Of a stretch of 64,000 nt of DNA, positions 1 to 9,712 are shown one piece after another. How positions within the stretch are numbered: the first letter of the stretch is position 1; the number at the start of each line of letters is the position of its first letter. This stretch comes from Rhizobium sp. Root1212. GTDB taxonomy: Bacteria > Pseudomonadota > Alphaproteobacteria > Rhizobiales > Rhizobiaceae. The DNA lies in NCBI RefSeq assembly GCF_001424985.1, contig NZ_LMDA01000001.1, forward strand, positions 1,373,599 through 1,437,598. Reading direction: 5' to 3'. A program made the translations under genes and the position numbers. The notes under the pieces were generated by a model. It worked only from the letters and a program-made list of their open reading frames with translations. It made no database searches and had not been told where the DNA came from.

Positions 1-1379
<1,379 letters not shown>

Positions 1380-1422
1380 GTCGATGACCTCTTCTTTGAT
1401 TTCGCTGCGATGTGGCCGCGGT

Positions 1423-1938
1423 TCAGGCAGCTTTTTCCTTGGACAGGCCGACGCGCAGGTCGGATGCCTGGTAAATGGTTTCGCCATCGGCCTTCAGCCA
1501 GCCGTCTGCGGTGCCGAGCACGAGGCGGCCGCGCATGACGCGCTTGAAGTCGATGCCGTATTCGAGGAGCTTGACGTTCGGGCGGACCATGCCCTTGAAC
1601 TTCACTTCGCCGGTCGAAAGCGCCATGCCGCGACCTTCTTCGCCGAGCCAGCCGAGGAAGAAGCCGGTGAGCTGCCACATGCCGTCGAGGCCGAGACAGC
1701 CCGGCATGATCGGGTTGCCCTGGAAGTGGCAAGGGAAATACCAGTCGTCCGGCTTCACGTCGTATTCGGCGCGGATATAGCCCTTGTCATGGGCGCCGCC
1801 GGTTTCGGAAATGTCGGTGATGCGGTGAACCATCAGCATTGGCGGCAGCGGCAGCTGGGCATTGCCCGGACCAAACAGCTCGCCGCGGCCGCAGGCGAGG
1901 ATTTCTTCATAGTTGAAGCTGGATTGTCTGGTCGTCAT
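1423..1938 (-). CDS. fabA: 3-hydroxydecanoyl-ACP dehydratase/isomerase
   Basis: A 171-residue protein of normal FabA length. It has the hot-dog fold signature with the catalytic His in [16 protein letters not shown] and the catalytic Asp in the following GLDGMWQL segment. FabA dehydrates 3-hydroxydecanoyl-ACP and isomerises the product to cis-3-decenoyl-ACP, the branch point to unsaturated fatty acids. The start [12 protein letters not shown] matches the family; the frame stays open upstream to 2085 but that part is not FabA-like. It is the first gene of the fabA-fabB-fabI group and is divergent from irr. Confidence 0.96.
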   Translation of the reverse strand: MTTRQSSFNYEEILACGRGELFGPGNAQLPLPPMLMVHRITDISETGGAHDKGYIRAEYDVKPDDWYFPCHFQGNPIMPGCLGLDGMWQLTGFFLGWLGEEGRGMALSTGEVKFKGMVRPNVKLLEYGIDFKRVMRGRLVLGTADGWLKADGETIYQASDLRVGLSKEKAA

Positions 1939-2260
1939 GGGCTTTCCGTTTCCCCGCTGCAAAAGGTTTTTCGTTGACTTTGTGTAGAGCAAGACGAAAC
2001 GGATTTGAAGTAAAAGCAGTCGGCATCTCGCCGATGCTGCCCGGCTTCCCCCGGCCCCACACGTGTTCCATTGCCGCCGTCGCATACATGAAGGGGGGGG
2101 CGACAGCCAGAGTTAATTGCCCTTTGCCCCCAGAATCGGGCCGTTTTCATCGGCTCCAGACCTTCGAAGCCTCCGCTAACTATTGAAAGCCGGCAGGGTA
2201 AAAGTTATATCGGCAAGGAATATCCATTTCGCAATAGGCAAAAGGCTCCGGCTCCATCTT
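1939..2260. other. Divergent intergenic region fabA/irr
   Basis: These 322 bases separate the divergent fabA and irr starts and must hold both promoters. A run of eight G residues lies near 2093-2100. I see no convincing Irr, Fur or FadR-type operator by eye, no hairpin terminator, and no small reading frame worth calling. Confidence 0.5.
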
Positions 2261-2677
2261 ATGAAGACAGCATCGGAAATCGGTTCGGAAGACCGCCTGC
2301 GCCAGTATGGGCTGCGTCCGACGCGCCAGCGCATGGCGCTTGCCGAACTGATCTTCGCCAAGGGCGACCGTCACCTGACGGTCGAGGAACTGCATGAGGA
2401 GGCCGTGACGGCCGGCGTGCCGGTCTCGCTCGCTACCGTCTACAACACGCTGCATCAGTTCACTGAAGCCGGCATGATCCGGGTGCTGGCCGTGGAAAGC
2501 GCCAAAACCTATTTCGACACCAATGTTTCCGATCATCACCACTTCTTCATCGAAGGTGAGAATGAAGTGCTGGATATTCCGGTGAACAACATCTCGATCG
2601 GCAACCTGCCGGAGCCGCCCGCAGGCATGGAAATCGCCCATGTCGACGTGGTGATTCGCCTGCGCCCCAAGCGCTGA
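2261..2677 (+). CDS. irr: Iron response regulator Irr (Fur family)
   Basis: A 138-residue Fur-family protein. The N-terminal winged helix carries LRPTRQRMALAELIFAKGDRH and TVEELHEEA, then LATVYNTLHQFTEAGMIRVL. The dimer domain has the HHH heme/metal motif (VSDHHHFF) and ends VVIRLRPKR. In rhizobia Irr represses or activates heme- and iron-related genes through ICE boxes and is controlled by heme. The N-terminal heme-regulatory GCPWHD motif of Bradyrhizobium is absent, as usual in Rhizobiaceae. The start at MKTASEIGSED was preferred over an in-frame start at 2183 because the extra residues do not fit the family. It is divergent from fabA. Confidence 0.92.
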   Translation: MKTASEIGSEDRLRQYGLRPTRQRMALAELIFAKGDRHLTVEELHEEAVTAGVPVSLATVYNTLHQFTEAGMIRVLAVESAKTYFDTNVSDHHHFFIEGENEVLDIPVNNISIGNLPEPPAGMEIAHVDVVIRLRPKR

Positions 2678-2692
2678 GCTTCTTTTCCTCTT

Positions 2693-3328
2693 TCAAAGAA
2701 CATCATCCGGCTTGCGCGGCGGGCGCGGATCGCCGGTCGGCAGCGTCCAGCCGTATTTCAGGGCGCCGCCGCGCACGCAGAAGGCGCAGAGCACGCCGCA
2801 TGCGGAGGCAGCCAGCAGCGGCGCACCAAAATAGCTGAGCGCGGTGAAGACGGTAGCGCCGGCCATGGCGGCGGTGACATAGATTTCCGGCCTCATCAGC
2901 ACGGAAGGTTCGCCGGCCAGCAGATCGCGCAAGATCCCGCCGAAGGTTGCCGTCAGCATGCCCGTCACCAGCGCGACGATCGGCGAGCCGGTGGCGGCAA
3001 GCCCCTTTCCGGCCCCCATCACGCAATAGGCGGAAAGCCCGACCGCATCGAGCCAGACGAGCAGCCGATAGCGCGATTCCAACCGCCGTGCGAAAAAGAA
3101 CACGATCAGGCCCACGCACCCGCACACGACGATATAGAGCGGATTTCTGATCCAGAAGACAGGGGTGGCTCCCAGCACCAGATCGCGCAGCGTGCCGCCG
3201 CCGATGCCGGTCACGGCGGCAAAAAAGACGTAGCCGATGATATCGAGATGTTTTCGCGAAGCGGCAAGCGCACCGGTCGCGGCAAAGACCGCGACACCGG
3301 CGTAATCGAGAAATTCAAGAATCGGCAA
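2693..3328 (-). CDS. TRIC/UPF0126 family membrane protein
   Basis: A 211-residue protein with about six to seven hydrophobic segments arranged as two similar halves. Each half has a glycine-rich signature followed by RDL: TGIGGGTLRDLVLG and ATFGGILRDLLAG. This is the pattern of the UPF0126 (YadS/YicG-like) family, whose prokaryotic members include trimeric intracellular cation channels; glycine transport has also been proposed for some. The start is TTG, supported by GGAGG eight bases upstream. It is convergent with irr, with only 15 bases between stops. The ion or solute handled cannot be read from sequence. Confidence 0.88.
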   Translation of the reverse strand: MPILEFLDYAGVAVFAATGALAASRKHLDIIGYVFFAAVTGIGGGTLRDLVLGATPVFWIRNPLYIVVCGCVGLIVFFFARRLESRYRLLVWLDAVGLSAYCVMGAGKGLAATGSPIVALVTGMLTATFGGILRDLLAGEPSVLMRPEIYVTAAMAGATVFTALSYFGAPLLAASACGVLCAFCVRGGALKYGWTLPTGDPRPPRKPDDVL

Positions 3329-3373
3329 ACGTCGTCCTCCGGCGGCAGATACCGATGTTTTGCCAGAGCCGGG

Positions 3374-4156
3374 TCAGCGGGGAAAGAGCGCGTGCGTGCG
3401 CCCGCCGATGTAATAGGCGAAAAGCCCGATCCATTCGCGCACAGCCGTCGTCGTCAGCTGGGCATTGAGCGACGGCTGGCTGAAATCGAACCAGAGATTG
3501 GCCTTGCCCGTCGTGCGATAATCGGTCGGCCAGGGGATGACGTCGATGCCGAGCTTGCGGAACAGCCCGACAGAGCGGGGCATGTGGAAGGCCGAAGTAA
3601 CGAGCGCGCATTGCGACAGCTTCTCGTTTTCCAAGAGTTCGCGGGTATTGGCTGCATTCTCGAAGGTGGTGCGCGAGGCGCCTTCGCGGATCAGCCGCTC
3701 CGCCGGAATGCCGAAGGTGGTGAAGAAGGCTTCCGCCGCATGGGCATCGCCCTGATAGCTGCCGCTGAACGAGCCATCCCCGCCGGAAACGAGAATGCGG
3801 GCATTCGGATGCGCCTGCGCCAGCCGCAGACCCTCGACGAAACGGTCGGCCGCCTGGTTGAATTCGATGCCGCCGCGGCTTGCCATGACTTCGTTTTCGA
3901 AGGCGCCGCCCAGGATGATGATGCAGGACAGATCGGCCGGTAGCGCGGCGGGGCGGGGGAAACGATCCTCCAGCGTTTGCAGCATCACCGAACCCGCCGT
4001 GGTGAACAGCGTCACGAAGAGGATGACCGCGGCAAGCCCGGCAACGAACCCGCCGCGCATGCCGAAGCCGTTCAGCACCAGCGCGAGGAACAGGAGGATG
4101 AAAACCAGGGAAAGCGGCTGCGCCACCAGCCAGAACAGTTTGGAGACAAGAAACAT
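3374..4156 (-). CDS. YdcF/SanA-like DUF218 membrane protein
   Basis: A 260-residue protein with two N-terminal transmembrane helices (about residues 8-27 and 33-55) followed by a DUF218 domain. The domain shows IIILGG (about residue 82), RILVSGGDGS, ASRTTFENAANT, ALVTSAFHMPRS and WPTDYR, all typical of the YdcF/ElyC/SanA family. Members of this family act at the inner membrane in cell-envelope integrity, with ElyC linked to undecaprenyl-lipid metabolism; the exact reaction is unsettled. It is followed by the TRIC-like gene on the same strand 45 bases on. Envelope function is inference from the family. Confidence 0.88.
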   Translation of the reverse strand: MFLVSKLFWLVAQPLSLVFILLFLALVLNGFGMRGGFVAGLAAVILFVTLFTTAGSVMLQTLEDRFPRPAALPADLSCIIILGGAFENEVMASRGGIEFNQAADRFVEGLRLAQAHPNARILVSGGDGSFSGSYQGDAHAAEAFFTTFGIPAERLIREGASRTTFENAANTRELLENEKLSQCALVTSAFHMPRSVGLFRKLGIDVIPWPTDYRTTGKANLWFDFSQPSLNAQLTTTAVREWIGLFAYYIGGRTHALFPR

Positions 4157-4201
4157 CGAGATCAGCCGGTCATGCGAAGCTTTCGGTTGCCGCGACCCTA
4201 A

Positions 4202-4235
4202 AGCATGTTGCGCAAGGCTGTGAAGCGGTTTTGCA
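4202..4235. repeat. Short interspersed repeat, copy 1 (partial)
   Basis: The sequence begins AGCATGTTGCGCAA and continues with TGTGAAGCGGTTTTGC. It matches one arm of the longer palindromic element at 35169-35217 and a diverged copy at 51922-51953. All three copies are intergenic. This looks like a rhizobial small dispersed repeat. Confidence 0.6.
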
Positions 4236-4248
4236 CCGGCGGTAAAAC

Positions 4249-4283
4249 AAAGCCCCCGAAACGATGCTCGCTTCGGGGGCTTG
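4249..4283 (-). terminator. Intrinsic terminator after the TMEM43 gene
   Basis: A GC-rich stem (GCCCCCGAA paired with TTCGGGGGC) with an 11-base loop lies about 30 bases after the TMEM43-like stop. On the minus strand it is followed by TTTGTTTT. Confidence 0.8.
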
Positions 4284-4311
4284 CTTTATGAACGGTGCTG
4301 CACCGCAGGGC

Positions 4312-5487
4312 TTAGCCGGCGGCCGCCGCGGGGGCTGCCGCCTTGCCGCGGCGCAGGTAGATAACACCAGCAGCCAGCAGCACACCGGCCGCAAGCACGG
4401 CGATGGCAATGATCGGCCGATAGGCGATCCAGGCGACGGCGATAACCAACGGCCCGAGAAGCACGGTCAGGATCAGCGCGATGGCCGAGGTGCCGAAGCT
4501 GACGATCGAGCCGACGAAGGGAATGACATCGGCGACGATGCCGAGGATCGACAGCATCATGGCAAAGCCGATGAACATGCCGAGCAAACCACCGGCACGC
4601 ACCAGCCACGTGATCAGTGTATTCTCGCTCTGGGCGGTTTCGAACATGTCCGGCGCGCCGACGGTGCCGGCAGCGCTGAGGAACACGGTGCGGCCGTTGC
4701 TGGTCTTGAAATCGTCCGTCAGCGCATCCCCGCGCTGGGCGCCGACGAAGCTGGCGGTGGCGACATCCTGCCGCGTGAAATTGATCCTCAGATCGCCGAT
4801 GGCCGGCGATTGCCGGTTTTGCGAGACATAGATCGTGGCGCCGTTTGCCCTGACCGGCAGATCGGTGCCGAGATTGGTGCTGATCCGGCCCAGCGCCGCG
4901 GCATCGACGGCAAGCGGCTTATCGGCACCGAGATCGGCAACAGCTTCACCATCGACCGTAAAGGCGCCAACGGTTGCGCTTTCAACCCAGAAACGCTCGC
5001 TCTCGACCGGCATCGACGGGTTTTCGTGGCTGCCGGCATCGCGGAAATCAGAGGAATCGATCGGCCGCGATTGCCATTCCTTGTGGTAGCTGTAGGTGGT
5101 GACCGTTTCCTCGCCGCCGCCGAGCGTCTTCTTGGTCTCGCTCTTCGTGTCTTCGACCCACTGGTACATCTCGACCTGACGCTTCAGGCCAACGGCGCCT
5201 TGCGCCTCGATGCCGAAGCTCTGGTCCTCGGGCACGCCCTGCGGCGTCACCGGCCCGGAAATATGGATGAGCTTGCCGTCATTGGCCGCATCGACCGCGC
5301 CGCTGTCGACCGAGACGACGACGCCTGCGCCTTCGACCAGCGCATTGTAGGTCTTGACCGAGCGGCCCTCGTTCCAGGACAGAAGCCAGATCATGCCCAG
5401 GCCCAGAAGCGGCCCGATCAGCAATCCGAGCAGACCGCTCTTTAGCCGTGAGAACCAGGATGTCGTCGTTGTTTCTGTAATGCTCAT
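4312..5487 (-). CDS. TMEM43 family membrane protein
   Basis: A 391-residue protein. One transmembrane helix near residues 17-37 is followed by a large soluble region (to about residue 285) with repeated beta-rich segments, then four closely spaced hydrophobic helices at the C terminus (about 288-385), ending in an alanine-rich tail. The opening (GLLIGPLLGLGMIWLLSWNEGR), the HISGPVTP motif and the four-helix end are typical of the TMEM43/LUMA family. The human member sits in the inner nuclear membrane; bacterial members have no assigned role. It has its own terminator and stands alone between terminators. Confidence 0.85.
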   Translation of the reverse strand: MSITETTTTSWFSRLKSGLLGLLIGPLLGLGMIWLLSWNEGRSVKTYNALVEGAGVVVSVDSGAVDAANDGKLIHISGPVTPQGVPEDQSFGIEAQGAVGLKRQVEMYQWVEDTKSETKKTLGGGEETVTTYSYHKEWQSRPIDSSDFRDAGSHENPSMPVESERFWVESATVGAFTVDGEAVADLGADKPLAVDAAALGRISTNLGTDLPVRANGATIYVSQNRQSPAIGDLRINFTRQDVATASFVGAQRGDALTDDFKTSNGRTVFLSAAGTVGAPDMFETAQSENTLITWLVRAGGLLGMFIGFAMMLSILGIVADVIPFVGSIVSFGTSAIALILTVLLGPLVIAVAWIAYRPIIAIAVLAAGVLLAAGVIYLRRGKAAAPAAAAG

Positions 5488-5606
5488 GACCGGCCCCCTG
5501 CGCCAAGCCTTTTCCCCGAGGGAAACGTTTCAAACCGTTGCCCTATTCTACATTCGATTTGACTAACGGAATTTCACCGAATTGGGCTCTTTGCCGCCCT
5601 TCGCGC

Positions 5607-5641
5607 AAAGAAAAGGGAGAGGCGATGAGACCACCTCTCCC
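5607..5641 (-). terminator. Intrinsic terminator after the BTLCP gene
   Basis: GGGAGAGG pairs with CCTCTCCC across an 11-base loop. On the minus strand it is followed by TTTTCTTT, about 30 bases after the stop at 5671. Confidence 0.75.
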
Positions 5642-5670
5642 CTCGTCTCTCCCGGAACGGCGCTGATCCG

Positions 5671-6219
5671 TTAACGCGTCCAGCGCATCGGATTGGCCGA
5701 GGCAACGCTGACGTAGCGGTAGCCGGTCTGGTTGCGCTTGACGATGGTCTGGCGCAGGTTGTCGAGCGCAAATTCGCCGGCATTGGTCTTGACCAGCAGC
5801 ACGGCATGGCCCTCGCCGGCTGGCGTGCGGACGACGGCGATACGCAGAGCGCCCGACGGAATGCCGGCACGGATGAGGCGGCTGCGCTTGGTGACGGCAT
5901 AGTCATCGCAGTCGCCGGAGGTCGGGTTCAACGACCAGACGTCGCGGCTTTCGCGCACCGGGCGGATGCTGCGGTTGACCGAACGATTGACCGAGGCGAG
6001 CAGATTGCGGACTTTGGCGGTGTAGGCCACCTGCGACTGGCTGGAGGGGCGGCACTCTTCGAGATGCTTGAGGCAATAGAGCGAGAAGGCAATCGGGACC
6101 GTAGCCTGGCGGCCGATCTTGACGTTACGGCTCTGGCCCATGAAGGCGTTGGCCGAAGACATGCTGGAGGCGCCGAGCGCGGCGATGGTTGCGATCGCGA
6201 TGATTGCTTTCTTGAACAT
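5671..6219 (-). CDS. Transglutaminase-like cysteine proteinase (BTLCP)
   Basis: A 182-residue exported protein. Residues 1-25 form a signal peptide ending SSANA. The transglutaminase-like triad is visible: Cys in SGDCDDYAVTKR, His in GEGHAVLLV and Asp in FALDNLR. This is the bacterial transglutaminase-like cysteine proteinase (DUF920) family. Some members sit next to LapD/LapG-type adhesin control genes, but none is present here, so the substrate is unknown. The start at MFKKAIIAIA was chosen because AGGGA lies just upstream; an in-frame extension to 6279 lacks a signal-peptide character. Conserved triad and length suggest an active enzyme. Confidence 0.85.
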   Translation of the reverse strand: MFKKAIIAIATIAALGASSMSSANAFMGQSRNVKIGRQATVPIAFSLYCLKHLEECRPSSQSQVAYTAKVRNLLASVNRSVNRSIRPVRESRDVWSLNPTSGDCDDYAVTKRSRLIRAGIPSGALRIAVVRTPAGEGHAVLLVKTNAGEFALDNLRQTIVKRNQTGYRYVSVASANPMRWTR

Positions 6220-6643
6220 GTTCTTTTCCCTGTCCGTCAGCCTTCTGTCCAAGGCTTCTTTTTGTTGAACCGAGTTCATCTCGGGTCAGGGGGAGGAGCA
6301 TCATGCCGCCGAAGGAAACCATTTCCCTGGTCCGCCTGTATCACCACGATACAAAAGGGGCTTTTCGGTGCGCTTAAATCGATCGGTACAATTTTATGCA
6401 AATGACGATTGCCAGGCTGTCCCCCTTGAACGCCAGGCCTTTCGTGCTTCCAGCCTGGCCGGGAAGGCCCGAAGACCGCTCCTGTAAGAATTTGAAACAA
6501 TGCCGATATTTACCGGCGCAAACGGACGTTTACCGGTTGCCAACCACGTTTCGCGCACCGACGCGAAAACCGGTCTGAAAATGAAAAAACTCCCCGGAAA
6601 CCGGGGAGTTCAGGCAATTTTTGAGTTTTGTCGCAGGTCGTGA
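6220..6643. other. Intergenic region
   Basis: This 424-base gap contains the promoter of the BTLCP gene near its left end and the terminator of the kinase gene at 6584-6610. A further imperfect hairpin (TTTCGCG...CGCGAAA) lies near 6548-6568. No convincing reading frame was found. Confidence 0.5.
6584..6610 (-). terminator. Intrinsic terminator after the BY-kinase gene
   Basis: ACTCCCCGG pairs with CCGGGGAGT across a three-base loop. On the minus strand it is followed by TTTTTT, about 35 bases past the stop at 6644. Confidence 0.9.
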
Positions 6644-8791
6644 CTATTCGGTGTAATAGCCGGAGTAGCTGTAGTTACCCGACATCTTCGCACGGTCCTG
6701 CTGGTTGAGCAGGGTGACGATGCCGGCATGCGGGTTGCGATTTTCCTTGAGCGCATTGACCGAGTGCTTGGCGCTCGATTGCGGCGTGCTCGCCCACTTG
6801 ATCACGAACACGATCATATCGGCATGACGGGCGAGATAGAGCCCGTCGACGACCGGCTCGACCGGCGGCGTGTCGAGCACGATATAATCGAAATGCTTGC
6901 GGGCACTGGCGAGGATGCGGCCCATCTTCTCGCTCATGACCAACTCGTCCGTGGCGATATCGCTGCGGCGTCCGCCAAGAAGCACGGTGAGATTGGTCAT
7001 CGGGTCGCGCATGATCAGCGAGGTCAGCGTCGCCGAGTTTCGGTCCTGGCGCAGATAGTCGATGAAGTCGTGGTTCGGTTCGAGGTTCAGGTGACGGTTG
7101 ATGCTCGGCTTGCGCAGATCGCAATCGATCAGCAGCGTGCGTTTGCCGGTCAGGGCGTAGGCGCGCGCGAGAGAAAGCGCCATGGTCGATTTGCCTTCGG
7201 AGGGAAGCGACGAGGAGACCATGATGATCTGGCCCTCATCGCCGTCGCCGCGCGCCGAGGCCGGACGTTTCCGCTCCTGCTGGTCGAGCGTCAGGCGCAG
7301 CCGCCGGACGGATTCGGCAAACAGCGACAGCGGCGCCGTCACCATCAGGTCGGACAGGCTGGAGTTCGGCGAGGACGCCTTGTTGCTCTCATCGGCAGTG
7401 GACTGGCGCGGCGCGATAGCCGAGAGCGGCAGCTTCAGCACGGTCTCGATCTGGTTTTCATCGACGAAGCCGCCGATGAAATACTCACGCAGGATCGCGA
7501 GGCCAAGGCCAAGGCCGATCGCAACCAGCAGGGCCAGCGAGATGATCAGCATCTTGTTCGGGAACGACGGCGAATTCGGCACCATCGCAGCCGAGGCGAC
7601 GCGGCTGTCCGGCAATTGCAGGGTCGACTGGGCGTCGAGATCCTGAACGCGCTTCAGGAGGTTCTGGTACTGGGCGCGGGCGTTTTCGGCCGATTGCTGC
7701 AGGCCAAGGAATTCGGTCAGCACTTCCGGCGGAAGATCGCCCTGCAGGACGGTCGTGCGGATCTGGTTGCGCACGTCGTTTGCCCGGTCCTGATAGGAAC
7801 CGAGCGACTTCTGCAGGCCGCTGATTTCGTGTGTTGCGGTCTGGGCCAGTTGATCGTCGAGCTTTGCCAGTTCCGCCTTGAGGTTGATCGCTTCCGTGCT
7901 GCCGTCGGCGGCCCGCGACATCTGCGACGCCAGGGTTTCGCGCTGTTCCTGAAGCTTCTTCAGCGCATCCGTGCCCAACTCGCTGACGAGGGAGGCAAAA
8001 TCCTGCGTCTGCAGCGATTTCTGGATCGTGTCGATACGGCCGGCTTCGGCCATACGCTGCGCATTGATCTGGTCGAGCTGTGTCCTCAAGGCCTTCAGCC
8101 CGACGGAATTCGACTGTTCCAGCCGGTCCATGTTTTCGTTGATGTAGGAATCGAATCGCTTCTCGTTTTCGACGATGGCGGCGCTTGCCGAGGGCACGCG
8201 GTTCTGGATCGCATTGCGCGCCGCAAGCGTCGAGGCGACCTTGGCACCGATCTGCGCCTCGATGTAGGTGTCGGCAATCGAGTTGGCGAGCTTGGCCGCC
8301 TTGGCCGGATCGATCGACACCACGCTGACGTTGATCAGATAGGTCAGGCCCGAACGATTGACGGTGACGGCCTTCTGGAATTTGTCCAGAACCATCGCAA
8401 CCGCCTCATCCGGGGTCGGCGCGGGCGGCAGCGGCACGTGTAGCCACGACAAGACCCGGTCCTTGAGCGAGACCTTGATGCCGAATTCGTCGTCGCTGAC
8501 GAGGTTGTTGTCTCTGATCACATCGAGCAGGATGCGGTTGGACTTGAGGATGCCCACCTCGCTTTCCACGCGTGCGTTGTCAGCGCTCGGATTGGCCAGA
8601 ACATTGGTCGCGTCTAGAACATTCTTCTGGCTTGTATCGACCAGAATGAGCGCCGTCGCAGTATATTTTGGCGTAAGCGAATATGTGAGGATAATCGTGA
8701 CGACAAGGATGGCGGCAATTGTACTTAGAATAAGCCACATCTGACGGCGAATTATTCCAAGTATGCCCTTGAGGTCGATTTCTGCATCCAT
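6644..8791 (-). CDS. Wzz/ExoP-type polysaccharide co-polymerase with tyrosine autokinase domain
   Basis: A 715-residue inner-membrane protein. A Wzz domain starts after TM1 (about residues 19-41); a long coiled-coil periplasmic region (about 160-390) leads to TM2 (about 413-435), preceded by a proline-rich PNSPSFPNK. The cytoplasmic BY-kinase has Walker A (SLPSEGKSTMALS, about 528), Walker A' (LLIDCDLRKPS, about 553) and Walker B (YIVLDTPPV, about 636). The tail GNYSYSGYYTE holds four tyrosines, the usual autophosphorylation cluster. Such proteins control chain length and export of Wzx/Wzy-type polysaccharides, as ExoP does for succinoglycan. A start at 8821 is equally open; neither has a good ribosome site. 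It lies after an O-antigen ligase-like gene and a phosphatase gene on the same strand. Confidence 0.92.
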   Translation of the reverse strand: MDAEIDLKGILGIIRRQMWLILSTIAAILVVTIILTYSLTPKYTATALILVDTSQKNVLDATNVLANPSADNARVESEVGILKSNRILLDVIRDNNLVSDDEFGIKVSLKDRVLSWLHVPLPPAPTPDEAVAMVLDKFQKAVTVNRSGLTYLINVSVVSIDPAKAAKLANSIADTYIEAQIGAKVASTLAARNAIQNRVPSASAAIVENEKRFDSYINENMDRLEQSNSVGLKALRTQLDQINAQRMAEAGRIDTIQKSLQTQDFASLVSELGTDALKKLQEQRETLASQMSRAADGSTEAINLKAELAKLDDQLAQTATHEISGLQKSLGSYQDRANDVRNQIRTTVLQGDLPPEVLTEFLGLQQSAENARAQYQNLLKRVQDLDAQSTLQLPDSRVASAAMVPNSPSFPNKMLIISLALLVAIGLGLGLAILREYFIGGFVDENQIETVLKLPLSAIAPRQSTADESNKASSPNSSLSDLMVTAPLSLFAESVRRLRLTLDQQERKRPASARGDGDEGQIIMVSSSLPSEGKSTMALSLARAYALTGKRTLLIDCDLRKPSINRHLNLEPNHDFIDYLRQDRNSATLTSLIMRDPMTNLTVLLGGRRSDIATDELVMSEKMGRILASARKHFDYIVLDTPPVEPVVDGLYLARHADMIVFVIKWASTPQSSAKHSVNALKENRNPHAGIVTLLNQQDRAKMSGNYSYSGYYTE

Positions 8792-8932
8792 AATATGGAA
8801 ACCATTATTTTGGCGGATCATGCCGCGATGAATAAATACGTAATTTTATCTCAGGCACAAAATATGCCGTCTATTATCGCGACAAGTCTTAGCAGATAAC
8901 CGTTTTGCTACAATTGCGAAATTGCAACATCA

Positions 8933-9712
8933 TTAACTGCACTGAAGAAGTGCAGGCTTTTCATTGCGGGAAAGACGGACAGCCGAGAGTTTCCCCGACA
9001 TATAGGCGCCGGTGTCGATGTTGATGCGACCGCCGACGATCTCGACATCGGTAACGGGCGTGTGGCCGTGCACGACGATGAAGTCGCGCTGCGGCGCCGG
9101 TTCGCCGCTAGCGCGCGGACGTAGCCACAACAGCGCCGCATCTTCCTGTTCGCTCAGCGGCTGGTTTTCCCGTATGCCGGCATGCACGAAGCAATAGCCG
9201 GGCACGCTCACCAACGAGGGCAACCGCTCGAGGAATTCGATATGCTCCTGGGGAATGTAGCTCAGCAGCGTATTGCGGAGCGCCTGTCGATTGCTCGGCA
9301 GCTTGTGGATGCCGTAGGAGTGGAGCGTTTCCAGACCGCCGAAATCGAGCCAGCGATGGTCGGCGGCGGGATTTTCGAGAAAGTCGAGCATGATCTCCTC
9401 GTGGTTTCCCGCCAGGCAGATGCGCGTAAAGCCCTCTGGCGCGCGCGCCGTCAGTCGATCGAGCACAGAGGCGGTTTTCGGGCCGCGGTCGACATAATCG
9501 CCGAGCATGACCAGCCATTTGGTCCCCTGACGCTGCCGGGCATCCTCGATGATCCGGTCTTCGAGCGCGGCCAGCAGGTCGTCGCAGCCGTGAACGTCGC
9601 CGATAGCATAGATGTGATCCGGGCCTTCATCGAAAAAGCGTTTCGGCCGCTCGGCGGCGTGAACCGGTTCCTTGTGGCTGCGCCGCAAGAAGCCAAACAA
9701 GCTGGCGATCAT
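8933..9712 (-). CDS. PPP-family metallophosphatase (Ser/Thr phosphatase or ApaH-like)
   Basis: A 259-residue cytoplasmic protein with the complete PPP metal and phosphate motifs in order: IGDVHG, GDYVDRGP, LAGNHE, FVHAG and HGHTP. Members of this family hydrolyse phosphoserine/threonine, phosphotyrosine or dinucleoside polyphosphates; the substrate cannot be told here. The start codon overlaps the stop of the ligase-like gene (ATGA), so the two are translationally coupled. The reading frame remains open far upstream, but that part overlaps the ligase gene in another frame and is spurious. Position between a polysaccharide ligase and a tyrosine kinase suggests, as inference, a role in regulating polysaccharide assembly. 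Confidence 0.88.
   Translation of the reverse strand: MIASLFGFLRRSHKEPVHAAERPKRFFDEGPDHIYAIGDVHGCDDLLAALEDRIIEDARQRQGTKWLVMLGDYVDRGPKTASVLDRLTARAPEGFTRICLAGNHEEIMLDFLENPAADHRWLDFGGLETLHSYGIHKLPSNRQALRNTLLSYIPQEHIEFLERLPSLVSVPGYCFVHAGIRENQPLSEQEDAALLWLRPRASGEPAPQRDFIVVHGHTPVTDVEIVGGRINIDTGAYMSGKLSAVRLSRNEKPALLQCS

Noticed and set aside
1380-1487. N-terminal extension of fabB
   Set aside because: The extra residues are out of character for FabB and the family start MRRVVVTG is clear.
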